Source: Bacteroidales bacterium UBA4073 (GTDB taxonomy: Bacteria > Bacteroidota > Bacteroidia > Bacteroidales > Tenuifilaceae). Taken from it: a stretch of 6,528 bases of DNA. Under the pieces are notes generated by a model. That model had not been told where the DNA came from, made no database searches, and saw nothing but the letters and a program-made list of their open reading frames with translations. Where the stretch lies: NCBI GenBank assembly GCA_002383425.1, contig DFYV01000052.1, positions 7,124-13,651 of the forward strand, in the 5' to 3' direction. The position numbers and the translations under genes are program-made. Positions 1 through 5,682 of the stretch are shown in pieces (the stretch's first letter is position 1; every line of letters starts with the position of its first letter).

Positions 1-3
1 TAA

Positions 4-44
4 ATTCTAAATTCTAACTTCTAACTTCTATATTCTAACTTCTT
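4..44. repeat. 7-bp tandem repeat, about six degenerate units
   Basis: Consecutive units read ATTCTAA, ATTCTAA, CTTCTAA, CTTCTAT, ATTCTAA and CTTCTT, so a consensus of (A/C)TTCTAA repeats in phase from 4 to 44. The array may extend upstream of the window. It is in non-coding sequence ahead of the thrS promoter. Short A/T-rich arrays of this kind are frequent between genes in Bacteroidota; no function can be read from the sequence. Confidence 0.75.
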
Positions 45-66
45 CGACTTCGCTCAGTACAGGTCG
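43..66. repeat. Half-palindrome resembling a dispersed Bacteroidota intergenic element, with a small hairpin
   Basis: The segment CTTCGACTTCGCTCAGT begins inside the last 7-bp repeat unit (39-55, allowing one T shift). From memory, this resembles one arm of palindromic elements scattered between genes in many Bacteroidota, whose other arm would read ACTGAGCGAAGTCGAAG; that arm is absent here. CGACTT (45-50) can instead pair with AGGTCG (61-66, one G-T pair) around a 10-nt loop. It may be a decayed repeat copy or the remains of an upstream gene's terminator. Confidence 0.4.
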
Positions 67-92
67 GAATTTCGTGAATAAAAGCCAAATAT

Positions 93-112
93 TTACCTTT
101 ATTAAAGGGTAA
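93..112. other. Inverted repeat upstream of the thrS promoter
   Basis: TTACCTTT and AAGGGTAA pair over 8 bp (one T-G pair) around an ATTA tetraloop. No T-run follows on either strand, so it is a poor intrinsic terminator. It lies about 17 bp before the putative -33 region and could be an operator or a chance A/T-rich palindrome. Confidence 0.35.
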
Positions 113-128
113 TGTCGCACACCATAAG

Positions 129-158
129 TATGCGATGTGAAATATTTTTATAATTTTG
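129..158 (+). promoter_or_regulatory. Putative thrS operon promoter (Bacteroidota type)
   Basis: TAATTTTG at 151-158 fully matches the Bacteroidota -7 consensus TAnnTTTG. A weak -33 candidate, TATG at 129-132 (consensus TTTG), lies 18 bp upstream. Transcription would begin near 165, giving a leader of about 23 nt before ATG 188. TCGCA (115-119) and TGCGA (131-135) form a 5-bp inverted repeat whose right arm overlaps the -33 candidate, so an operator is possible. The promoter lies inside the longest possible thrS reading frame, which argues against the ATG at 137. Confidence 0.5.
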
Positions 159-187
159 CAGGTCATTTTGATTTGAAAATTTATGCT

Positions 188-2128
188 ATGATTAAGATAA
201 CTTTTCCCGATGGGAATGTTCGCGAATACCCTAAAGGTATTACCGGGCTTGAAATAGCCAAAAGCATATCGGACCGGCTGGCATCCGAGGTTTTATCGGT
301 ATCGGTAAACGGTGAGGTTTGGGATCTTACCCGAGGCATTGAAACCGATGCCACCGTTAAGTTACACAAATGGGACGATCCCGAAGGGAAGCACACCTTT
401 TGGCACTCATCGGCACACTTAATGGCCCAAGCCGTTGAAGCCCTATATCCCGGGGTAAAGTTAGGCATAGGGCCAAGTATTGAAAATGGATTCTACTACG
501 ACATCGATTTTAACGACCATACCATTTCGGAAGAGGATCTGCCCAGGATTGAGCAGAAGATGCTGGAACTTGCCCAGCAAAAGCAACCCATTGTTCGGAG
601 GGAAGTTTCGAAGGCCGAAGCCCTGAAAACCTACCTTGAAAAAGGTGATCCCTACAAGGTTGAGCTGATTTCGGACCTGCAGGACGGAACCATATCCTTC
701 TACTCTCAGGGCAGCTTTACCGATCTTTGCCGTGGTCCACACCTACCCAATACAGGATACATCAAAGCAATTAAATTGCTAAGCATTGCCGGAGCATACT
801 GGCGCGGCGATGAGAAAAATAAAATGCTCACCCGAATCTACGGCATCACCTTCCCGCAAAAAAAACAGCTCGACGAGTACCTAACATTTCTCGAGGAAGC
901 AAAAAAGCGCGACCACCGAAAAATTGGCAAAGAACTTGAGCTATTCATGTTTTCCCCAACCGTAGGCCCAGGTTTACCGTTGTGGTTACCTAAAGGAGCC
1001 GTACTTCGTGAACAGCTGGAAATATTCCTCAAGCGAGTTCAAAAAAAATATGGTTATGAACAGGTTATTACACCCCATATTGGGCAAAAAGAACTTTACG
1101 AAACATCGGGTCACTGGCTAAAGTATGGCAAGGACAGCTTCCGCCCCATTACCACACCTCAGGAGGGTGAAGAATTTCTGCTTAAACCCATGAACTGTCC
1201 CCACCACTGTGAGATTTACAAATCCAAACCCCGTTCGTATAAAGACCTTCCCATACGACTGGCAGAATTTGGTACCGTTTACCGTTATGAGCAAAGCGGT
1301 GAACTACACGGACTGACCCGTGTTCGCGGATTTACCCAGGACGATGCTCACATTTTTTGTCGGCCCGACCAGCTTAAGGAAGAATTTGTGAAGGTAATTG
1401 ATATAGTGCTGTACATATTTAAAACGCTAAATTTTAACGATTACACCGCACAAATATCGCTACGCGATCCCAACGACAAAGTAAAGTATATAGGCTCGGA
1501 CGAAAATTGGGAAAAAGCCGAAAAGGCTATAGTTGAAGCATCAGCAGAGCGCGGTCTGAAAACAGAAACCGTCCTGGGCGAAGCTGCATTCTATGGCCCA
1601 AAACTCGACTTTATGGTTCGTGATGCTATTGGCCGTAAGTGGCAGCTTGGTACCATTCAGGTTGATTACAACCTGCCCGAACGCTTCCAGCTGGAATACG
1701 TTGGGGCCGACGATAAGCGCTACCGCCCCATCATGATACACCGTGCCCCTTTTGGGTCGATGGAACGCTTTGTGGCTGTGCTCATAGAGCATACCGGAGG
1801 TAAATTCCCCCTTTGGCTTACCCCCGACCAGGCAGTTGTACTACCTATAAGCGAAAAATTTAACGATTATGCAAAAAGTGTTTCAAATGTCCTAAATAAT
1901 TACGATATTCGCAGCCTGGTTGACGACCGCAACGAGAAAATAGGTAAAAAGATAAGGGACAACGAGTTACGACGAATCCCTTACCTTTTAATTGTTGGCG
2001 AAAAGGAACAGGAAACCAATTCGGTTGCCGTTCGTGTTCAAGGCGAAGGCGACAAAGGACAAATGAAACTCGAAGAGTTTGTAAACCATATAAAAGCTGA
2101 AATCGATAATCAGCTTAAAGAAATTTAG
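188..2128 (+). CDS. thrS: Threonine--tRNA ligase (ThrRS)
   Basis: This cytoplasmic class II synthetase charges tRNA(Thr) with threonine and edits misacylated Ser-tRNA(Thr). From ATG 188 the protein has 646 residues, the usual length. Domains in order: TGS at about 1-61; the editing domain with HSSAH (H73, H77) and DLCRGPH (C181, H185); the catalytic core at about 245-540 with zinc ligands C337 (MNCPHH), H388 (GFTQDDAH) and H518 (IHRAPFGSMERF), and the motif 2 arginine region near 366-380; then the anticodon-binding domain at about 545-640. All editing and zinc residues are present. An in-frame ATG at 137 would add 17 residues, but MIKITFPDG is the usual family N-terminus and a promoter-like octamer covers 151-158. 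There is no Shine-Dalgarno sequence. Two A8 runs (858-865, 1041-1048) each encode Gln-Lys-Lys. The gene heads the operon and infC follows after 29 nt. Confidence 0.97.
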   Translation: MIKITFPDGNVREYPKGITGLEIAKSISDRLASEVLSVSVNGEVWDLTRGIETDATVKLHKWDDPEGKHTFWHSSAHLMAQAVEALYPGVKLGIGPSIENGFYYDIDFNDHTISEEDLPRIEQKMLELAQQKQPIVRREVSKAEALKTYLEKGDPYKVELISDLQDGTISFYSQGSFTDLCRGPHLPNTGYIKAIKLLSIAGAYWRGDEKNKMLTRIYGITFPQKKQLDEYLTFLEEAKKRDHRKIGKELELFMFSPTVGPGLPLWLPKGAVLREQLEIFLKRVQKKYGYEQVITPHIGQKELYETSGHWLKYGKDSFRPITTPQEGEEFLLKPMNCPHHCEIYKSKPRSYKDLPIRLAEFGTVYRYEQSGELHGLTRVRGFTQDDAHIFCRPDQLKEEFVKVIDIVLYIFKTLNFNDYTAQISLRDPNDKVKYIGSDENWEKAEKAIVEASAERGLKTETVLGEAAFYGPKLDFMVRDAIGRKWQLGTIQVDYNLPERFQLEYVGADDKRYRPIMIHRAPFGSMERFVAVLIEHTGGKFPLWLTPDQAVVLPISEKFNDYAKSVSNVLNNYDIRSLVDDRNEKIGKKIRDNELRRIPYLLIVGEKEQETNSVAVRVQGEGDKGQMKLEEFVNHIKAEIDNQLKEI

Positions 2129-2143
2129 TATTAACCAAACTTT

Positions 2144-2160
2144 AGGAGGGCAAAACTATA
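2144..2160 (+). promoter_or_regulatory. infC: Strong Shine-Dalgarno and ATA start codon of infC
   Basis: AGGAGG at 2144-2149 (AGGAGGG to 2150) is complementary to the CCUCCU core of the 16S anti-Shine-Dalgarno. It is the only such site seen ahead of a gene in this window. The spacer of 8 nt (2150-2157) leads to ATA at 2158-2160. The infC frame is closed by TAG at 2143-2145, within the Shine-Dalgarno region itself, so the start must lie downstream. The first in-frame ATG is at 2296, deep inside the conserved IF3 N-terminal domain. Confidence 0.8.
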
Positions 2161-2709
2161 GCAGCACCTTACAACAACAAAAAGTCGAGCATCGACACTT
2201 ACCCGATAAACGAAGAAATTCGGGCTAAAACCGTTCGACTGGTTGGCGATAACATTGAGAACCCGGGGATTTACCCCATTAACCAGGCTCTACAAATGGC
2301 CGAGGAGCTGGAGTTGGACCTGGTGATGATTTCTGATAAAACCGATCCACCCGTTTGTAAAATTTTGGACTATCAGAAATTCCTTTACCAGCTCAAAAAG
2401 AAGCAGAAGGAGATTAAGGCCAATGCGCAAAAAATTGTGGTTAAGGAAATTAGGTTCGGGCCTAATACCGATGATCACGATTACGACTTCAAGCTGAAGC
2501 ATGCCATCAATTTCCTTCAGGAAGGTGCTAAAGTGAAAGCCTACGTGTTCTTTAAGGGGCGATCGATACTTTTCAAGGAACATGGCGAAATACTGCTGCT
2601 ACGATTTGCCCAGGACCTTGAAGAGTATGGCAAAGTAGAGCAACTGCCCCAACTTGAAGGGAAACGTATGATTATGATTATTGCACCTAAAGCAAGCAAG
2701 AAGAAATAG
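2158..2709 (+). CDS. infC: Translation initiation factor IF-3, ATA start
   Basis: IF3 binds the 30S subunit, keeps 50S from joining early, and rejects non-canonical start codons and wrong initiator tRNAs. From ATA 2158 the protein has 183 residues, the normal length. The N-domain runs from about 15 to 70 (YPINEEIRAK at 15-24, VGDN, then PPVCKILDY), followed by a basic helical linker (71-87, rich in KKKQKEIK) and the C-domain with KEIRFGP (96-102), FFKGRSILFKEHG (131-143) and EGKRMIMIIAPK (167-178). Beginning at ATG 2296 would leave 137 residues and remove most of the N-domain. No ATG, GTG or TTG lies in frame between TAG 2143 and 2296; a CTG within VRLVGD is already inside the domain. E. coli infC uses ATT and is repressed by its own product, so an ATA start here suggests the same autocontrol; that is inference. 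Confidence 0.93.
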   Translation: MAAPYNNKKSSIDTYPINEEIRAKTVRLVGDNIENPGIYPINQALQMAEELELDLVMISDKTDPPVCKILDYQKFLYQLKKKQKEIKANAQKIVVKEIRFGPNTDDHDYDFKLKHAINFLQEGAKVKAYVFFKGRSILFKEHGEILLLRFAQDLEEYGKVEQLPQLEGKRMIMIIAPKASKKK

Positions 2710-2742
2710 TAAATCATTAGTAATCAAATAAATAAATGTAGA

Positions 2743-2940
2743 ATGCCAAAAACAAAAACTCATTCTGGTTCTAAAAAGCGTTTCGCTTTAACCGGAACAG
2801 GCAAGATTAAAAGAAAACATGCCTACAAGAGCCACATTTTGACTAAAAAAGAAACCAAGCAGAAAAGGAACTTAACCCATTTCAGCCTGGTTGATAAGGC
2901 CGATGAAGGACATGTTAAGGCAATGCTGGGTTTAAAGTAG
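2743..2940 (+). CDS. rpmI: 50S ribosomal protein L35 (bL35)
   Basis: This is a small, very basic protein of the large ribosomal subunit. Its 65 residues are the standard family length, with the family pattern clear throughout: KTHSGSKKRF at 5-14, GTGKIKR at 18-24, HILTKK at 31-36 and KRNL at 41-44. It follows infC after 33 nt and precedes rplT, the conserved order. There is no Shine-Dalgarno; the leader is A/T-rich as usual in Bacteroidota. An ATG immediately followed by TAG (2736-2741) ends one base before the start, so ribosomes initiating there would stop at once beside the true start. In E. coli, rpmI and rplT are co-regulated by L20 binding to the message. Confidence 0.97.
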   Translation: MPKTKTHSGSKKRFALTGTGKIKRKHAYKSHILTKKETKQKRNLTHFSLVDKADEGHVKAMLGLK

Positions 2941-2997
2941 TATTGTTTTCTTTTAATTTCAGTGTGATAGTTTACTTTAATGTTTAACAGAATGAAT

Positions 2998-3031
2998 TAG
3001 CCACTAAGAGTTCAGCAACGTTGAACCGCTA
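2998..3031 (+). promoter_or_regulatory. Possible RNA hairpin in the rpmI-rplT gap
   Basis: In the 113-nt gap, GTTCAG (3010-3015) can pair with TTGAAC (3021-3026; last pair G-T) around the loop CAACG. An outer TAGC/GCTA helix (2998-3001 with 3028-3031) is separated from it by an asymmetric internal loop. It ends 22 nt before rplT. L20 controls its own operon through mRNA structure in E. coli and Firmicutes, so this could be a binding site, but the stem is short and no known leader motif was recognised. The rest of the gap is A/T-rich and featureless. Confidence 0.3.
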
Positions 3032-3053
3032 ATCATTCAAAAATCGTAAAAAA

Positions 3054-3398
3054 ATGCCACGTTCAGTAAATGCAGTAGCATCGCGTAAGCGCAGAAAAAA
3101 GATTCTGAAACAGACCAAGGGTAATTTCCTTGCGCGCCGTAATGTTTGGACGGTTGCAAAAAACACATGGGAAAAGGGTTTAACCTATGCCTACCGCGAC
3201 CGTAAAAAGAAGAAGATCGAATTCCGTGCCCTTTGGATACAGCGAATCAACGCTGCAGTACGGGAGTATGGTATGACCTACTCTGAATTCATGGGCTTGA
3301 TCAACAAGAAAGGGATTGCCATTAACCGCAAGGTTCTTGCTGATTTGGCCATGAACCACCCGGAAGCCTTCAAAGCCATTGTTGATTCTGTAAAGTAA
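3054..3398 (+). CDS. rplT: 50S ribosomal protein L20 (bL20)
   Basis: L20 binds 23S rRNA early in 50S assembly and, in bacteria studied so far, also represses its own operon. The 114 residues match the family length. The basic extended N-terminus (SRKRRKKILKQTKG, 10-23) is followed by the globular part with YAYRDR (45-50), FRALWIQRINAA (57-68) and NRKVLADLA (91-99). The start is the only sensible one and is preceded by an A-rich stretch without a Shine-Dalgarno. It is the last gene of the translation block: a strong terminator begins 22 nt after the stop. In proteobacteria pheS and pheT often come next; here the cluster ends. Confidence 0.97.
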   Translation: MPRSVNAVASRKRRKKILKQTKGNFLARRNVWTVAKNTWEKGLTYAYRDRKKKKIEFRALWIQRINAAVREYGMTYSEFMGLINKKGIAINRKVLADLAMNHPEAFKAIVDSVK

Positions 3399-3419
3399 AT
3401 AGCAAATCAATACCATTGA

Positions 3420-3443
3420 GAGGGGCTTTTAAGCCCCTTTTTT
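3420..3443 (+). terminator. Intrinsic terminator of the thrS-infC-rpmI-rplT operon
   Basis: AGGGGCT (3421-3427) pairs with AGCCCCT (3432-3438) as a GC-rich stem around a short T/A loop, followed by a T-run through 3443. This is a textbook rho-independent terminator separating the translation genes from dapB. Confidence 0.9.
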
Positions 3444-3445
3444 GT

Positions 3446-3453
3446 TAATTTTG
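3446..3453 (+). promoter_or_regulatory. Candidate -7 element upstream of dapB
   Basis: TAATTTTG is identical to the octamer upstream of thrS and matches TAnnTTTG, three bases after the terminator T-run. No TTTG is found at the expected -33 position, which falls in the terminator stem, so this may be a chance match in A/T-rich DNA. If used, the dapB leader would be about 74 nt. Confidence 0.25.
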
Positions 3454-3487
3454 ATTAACTCGGCATGGAGTAAACCATTTTTCAATA

Positions 3488-3505
3488 GCAATTTTGTTAA
3501 ATTGC
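3488..3505. promoter_or_regulatory. Perfect 7-bp inverted repeat over a second candidate -7 element
   Basis: GCAATTTTGTTAAATTGC consists of GCAATTT and AAATTGC around TGTT. It overlaps CAATTTTG (3489-3496), seven of eight matches to the Bacteroidota -7 consensus; a weak CATG lies 21 bp upstream. It sits 28 bp before dapB. It could be a repressor operator or a small leader hairpin. Confidence 0.35.
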
Positions 3506-3533
3506 AAGCTGAAATTACAAGAAATAAATCGGA

Positions 3534-4256
3534 ATGCTAAAAATTGCAATCATTGGTTACGGCAAGATGGGGCACGAGGTTGAAGCTGTTGCCCTTGAGC
3601 GAGGGCATTCTATAGCTCTTAAAATTGACAAGGATAACATCGCTGAGCTAACCACCGAAAATCTCAAAAAAACCGATGTAGCCATTGAATTCACTTCGCC
3701 GGGTACAGCCTTTCAAAATATTCAAGCCTGTTTCAATGCAGGTGTTCCAGTTGTTTCAGGCACCACTGGCTGGAATAGCCAATTGGAAAGTATGATTGAA
3801 AAAGCACGTAAAGGTGAGGGAACACTCTTTTACGCATCAAACTTTAGCATTGGGGTCAACATCTTTTTCAAGCTGAATAAATACATTGCCACAATACTCA
3901 ACAGAATAGGCATGTACCAACCCACCATCACCGAAATCCATCACACCCAAAAACTCGATTCGCCCAGTGGTACGGCAATAAAGCTTGCCAATACACTATG
4001 CAGCCAGATGGAAGCCTACCAGGGTTGGACACTACTTCCTGAAACTGCCCCGAATAAAATTCCAATTGAAGCCATACGCCAGGGACAAGTTCCCGGAACA
4101 CATATTGTTAACTTTTTGTCCGGGCAAGATAGCATAACCCTTAAACATGAAGCTAAAAGCCGAAGAGGCTTTGCCTTAGGAGCAGTTATGGCTGCCGAGT
4201 TTGTTCATAACCAAAAGGGTTTCTTTAGCATGGACGATTTGCTTAAACTTGACTAA
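3534..4256 (+). CDS. dapB: 4-hydroxy-tetrahydrodipicolinate reductase (DapB)
   Basis: This cytoplasmic enzyme reduces the DapA product to tetrahydrodipicolinate with NAD(P)H, on the route to diaminopimelate for peptidoglycan and to lysine. The 240 residues are short compared with about 270 in E. coli, as is common in Bacteroidota. The N-terminal nucleotide-binding fold carries GYGKMG (8-13) and SGTTGW (75-80). The substrate domain carries ASNFSIGVN (101-109) and EIHHTQKLDSPSGTA (134-148), with H136 and K140 matching the E. coli catalytic H159 and K163. The chain returns to the Rossmann fold at AKSRRGFALGAVMAAEF (207-223). No Shine-Dalgarno is visible. lepB starts 11 nt after the stop, so the two are very likely co-transcribed. 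dapA is not in the window. Confidence 0.95.
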   Translation: MLKIAIIGYGKMGHEVEAVALERGHSIALKIDKDNIAELTTENLKKTDVAIEFTSPGTAFQNIQACFNAGVPVVSGTTGWNSQLESMIEKARKGEGTLFYASNFSIGVNIFFKLNKYIATILNRIGMYQPTITEIHHTQKLDSPSGTAIKLANTLCSQMEAYQGWTLLPETAPNKIPIEAIRQGQVPGTHIVNFLSGQDSITLKHEAKSRRGFALGAVMAAEFVHNQKGFFSMDDLLKLD

Positions 4257-4267
4257 ACTATTACATC

Positions 4268-5605
4268 ATGTTTCAAAAAATAAAACAATTCCTAAAAAAC
4301 AAGTACTTCCGATTTGCAACCGCTGCCATTATTTACATACTCTGGGTGGTATGGATTGGTAATTACTGGTTACTGCTCGGATTACCAATAATATTCGATT
4401 TCTACATCACCCAAAAGGTGAACTGGACTTTCTGGAAGAAACGAGGCCAAAAGAAAACCGTACTGATAGAATGGGTTGACGCAATAATTTTTGCCGTTAT
4501 TGCAGCAACCTTAATCCGAATGTTTTTCATCGAGGCCTATACCATACCCACCTCATCAATGGAAAAATCGCTGTTAGTAGGCGATTATCTATTTGTAAGC
4601 AAGGTTGCCTACGGCCCAAAAATGCCAAACACCCCAATTTCTTTCCCATTTGTTCACCATACCCTACCCTTCACAAAGAACACCAAATCGTTTATTGAAT
4701 GGCCACGGTGGCCATACAAACGCATAGCGGGTTTTGGCCCCGTAAAACGTAACGATGTGGTAGTGTTCAACTTTCCTGAAGGCGATACGGTTTGCCTTCA
4801 GGATCAGAATTCGAGCTACTACACGCTTGCTCGCATCTACGGGCGCGACTACATCCGCCAAAACTTTGATATCATTTACAGACCAGTAGATAAACGTGAA
4901 AACTACATCAAACGTTGTATAGGCATCCCTGGCGATACAATACAGGTTATCCATGGCGATGTGTTTGTAAATGGGAAGGAAGAGGGAAAAAATGGAGAAA
5001 AGCAGTATAACTACCAGGTCTGGACCAACGGCTCAACCATTAACCCCATACGATTCGAGGAGATGGGTATTGCCCGCTCCGATATCAACTACAACCCGCA
5101 AGAGTCAGTTTACAACTTACCCTTAACCAACGGAATGGTTGAACGGCTCAAAACATTCAGCAACATACTTGAAATTACCCGATACGAGAATACCGACACC
5201 ACAGCTATGTGGAAGTTAATTTTCCCGCACAATCCAAACTTTAAGTGGAACGAAGATAATTTTGGCCCGCTTTGGGTACCCAGAAAAGGCGTTACCATTA
5301 CCCTTTCGCTTGAGAACCTGCCCCTGTACCAACGTATCATTGATGTTTACGAGAATAACGACATAAAGGTCGAAAACGGGATAATCTACATAAACGGCAA
5401 ACCATCAACTACATACACCTTTAAAATGGATTACTACTTCATGATGGGTGATAGTCGCCACAACTCGGCCGACAGCCGTTTCTGGGGATTCGTACCCGAA
5501 GACCATGTGGTGGGTAAAGCTTCGTTTATCTGGCTATCGCTCGATAAGGAAAAACATTTCCCTGTAAATATTCGATTTAAACGTTTGTTTACAGCCATTA
5601 AGTAA
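4268..5605 (+). CDS. lepB: Signal peptidase I (LepB), long Bacteroidota form
   Basis: This inner-membrane serine protease (S26 family) removes signal peptides from exported proteins, with its active site on the periplasmic side. Hydrophobic segments lie at about 14-31, 33-47 and 70-88, with a basic stretch (50-63) between the second and third, implying a cytoplasmic N-terminus and a periplasmic catalytic domain. Family boxes are all present: PTSSM with nucleophile S97 (94-98), GDYLFVSKVAYG (105-116), KRCIGIPGDT with general base K215 (215-224), and GDSRHNSADSRFWGFVP (394-410). At 445 residues it is longer than E. coli LepB (324). Nearly 180 residues separate K215 from the last box, holding a lineage-type insertion (about 230-370) with no motif I recognise. 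It sits between dapB and a WbqC-family gene, an arrangement I associate with Bacteroidota. Confidence 0.95.
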   Translation: MFQKIKQFLKNKYFRFATAAIIYILWVVWIGNYWLLLGLPIIFDFYITQKVNWTFWKKRGQKKTVLIEWVDAIIFAVIAATLIRMFFIEAYTIPTSSMEKSLLVGDYLFVSKVAYGPKMPNTPISFPFVHHTLPFTKNTKSFIEWPRWPYKRIAGFGPVKRNDVVVFNFPEGDTVCLQDQNSSYYTLARIYGRDYIRQNFDIIYRPVDKRENYIKRCIGIPGDTIQVIHGDVFVNGKEEGKNGEKQYNYQVWTNGSTINPIRFEEMGIARSDINYNPQESVYNLPLTNGMVERLKTFSNILEITRYENTDTTAMWKLIFPHNPNFKWNEDNFGPLWVPRKGVTITLSLENLPLYQRIIDVYENNDIKVENGIIYINGKPSTTYTFKMDYYFMMGDSRHNSADSRFWGFVPEDHVVGKASFIWLSLDKEKHFPVNIRFKRLFTAIK

Positions 5606-5614
5606 AAGTATTGC

Positions 5615-5667
5615 CAAACGGAAGGGCTTGTAAGCACAATTTCAACTACATCAGGCCTTTCTGTTTG
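5615..5667 (+). promoter_or_regulatory. Long RNA hairpin between lepB and the WbqC-family gene
   Basis: CAAACGGAAGGGCTTG (5615-5630) pairs with CAGGCCTTTCTGTTTG (5652-5667) over 16 continuous pairs around a 21-nt loop. Thirteen are Watson-Crick and three are G-U in the + strand RNA (5620-5662, 5624-5658, 5628-5654). It begins 10 nt after the lepB stop and ends 15 nt before the next ATG. No T-run follows, so it is not a classical terminator. An mRNA-stabilising or processing element, or a control of translation of the next gene, are possible roles. Confidence 0.65.
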
Positions 5668-5682
5668 TAACCCAACAGGCAG

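Noticed and set aside
4..44. CRISPR-like array at the left edge (and likewise at 6380-6424)
   Set aside because: The units are only 7 and 9 bp, directly adjacent with no unique spacers, and no cas genes are present.
93..112. Terminator of an upstream gene
   Set aside because: The stem is A/T-rich and no T-run follows on either strand, so it is listed only as an inverted repeat.
137..187. 17-residue N-terminal extension of ThrRS from ATG 137
   Set aside because: It does not resemble the family N-terminus and overlaps the likely promoter.
2296..2709. infC starting at ATG 2296 (137 residues)
   Set aside because: Conserved IF3 N-domain sequence continues upstream in frame to ATA 2158, with a Shine-Dalgarno placed for that codon.
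4699..4715. Perfect palindrome ATGGCCAC-G-GTGGCCAT inside lepB
   Set aside because: It follows from two Trp-Pro codon pairs (TGG CCA) around one Arg codon in the protein sequence, so no separate DNA function is needed to explain it.
181..5637. Minus-strand reading frames opposite thrS, infC, rplT and lepB
   Set aside because: All are short, lie opposite well-identified conserved genes, and show no recognisable protein family.
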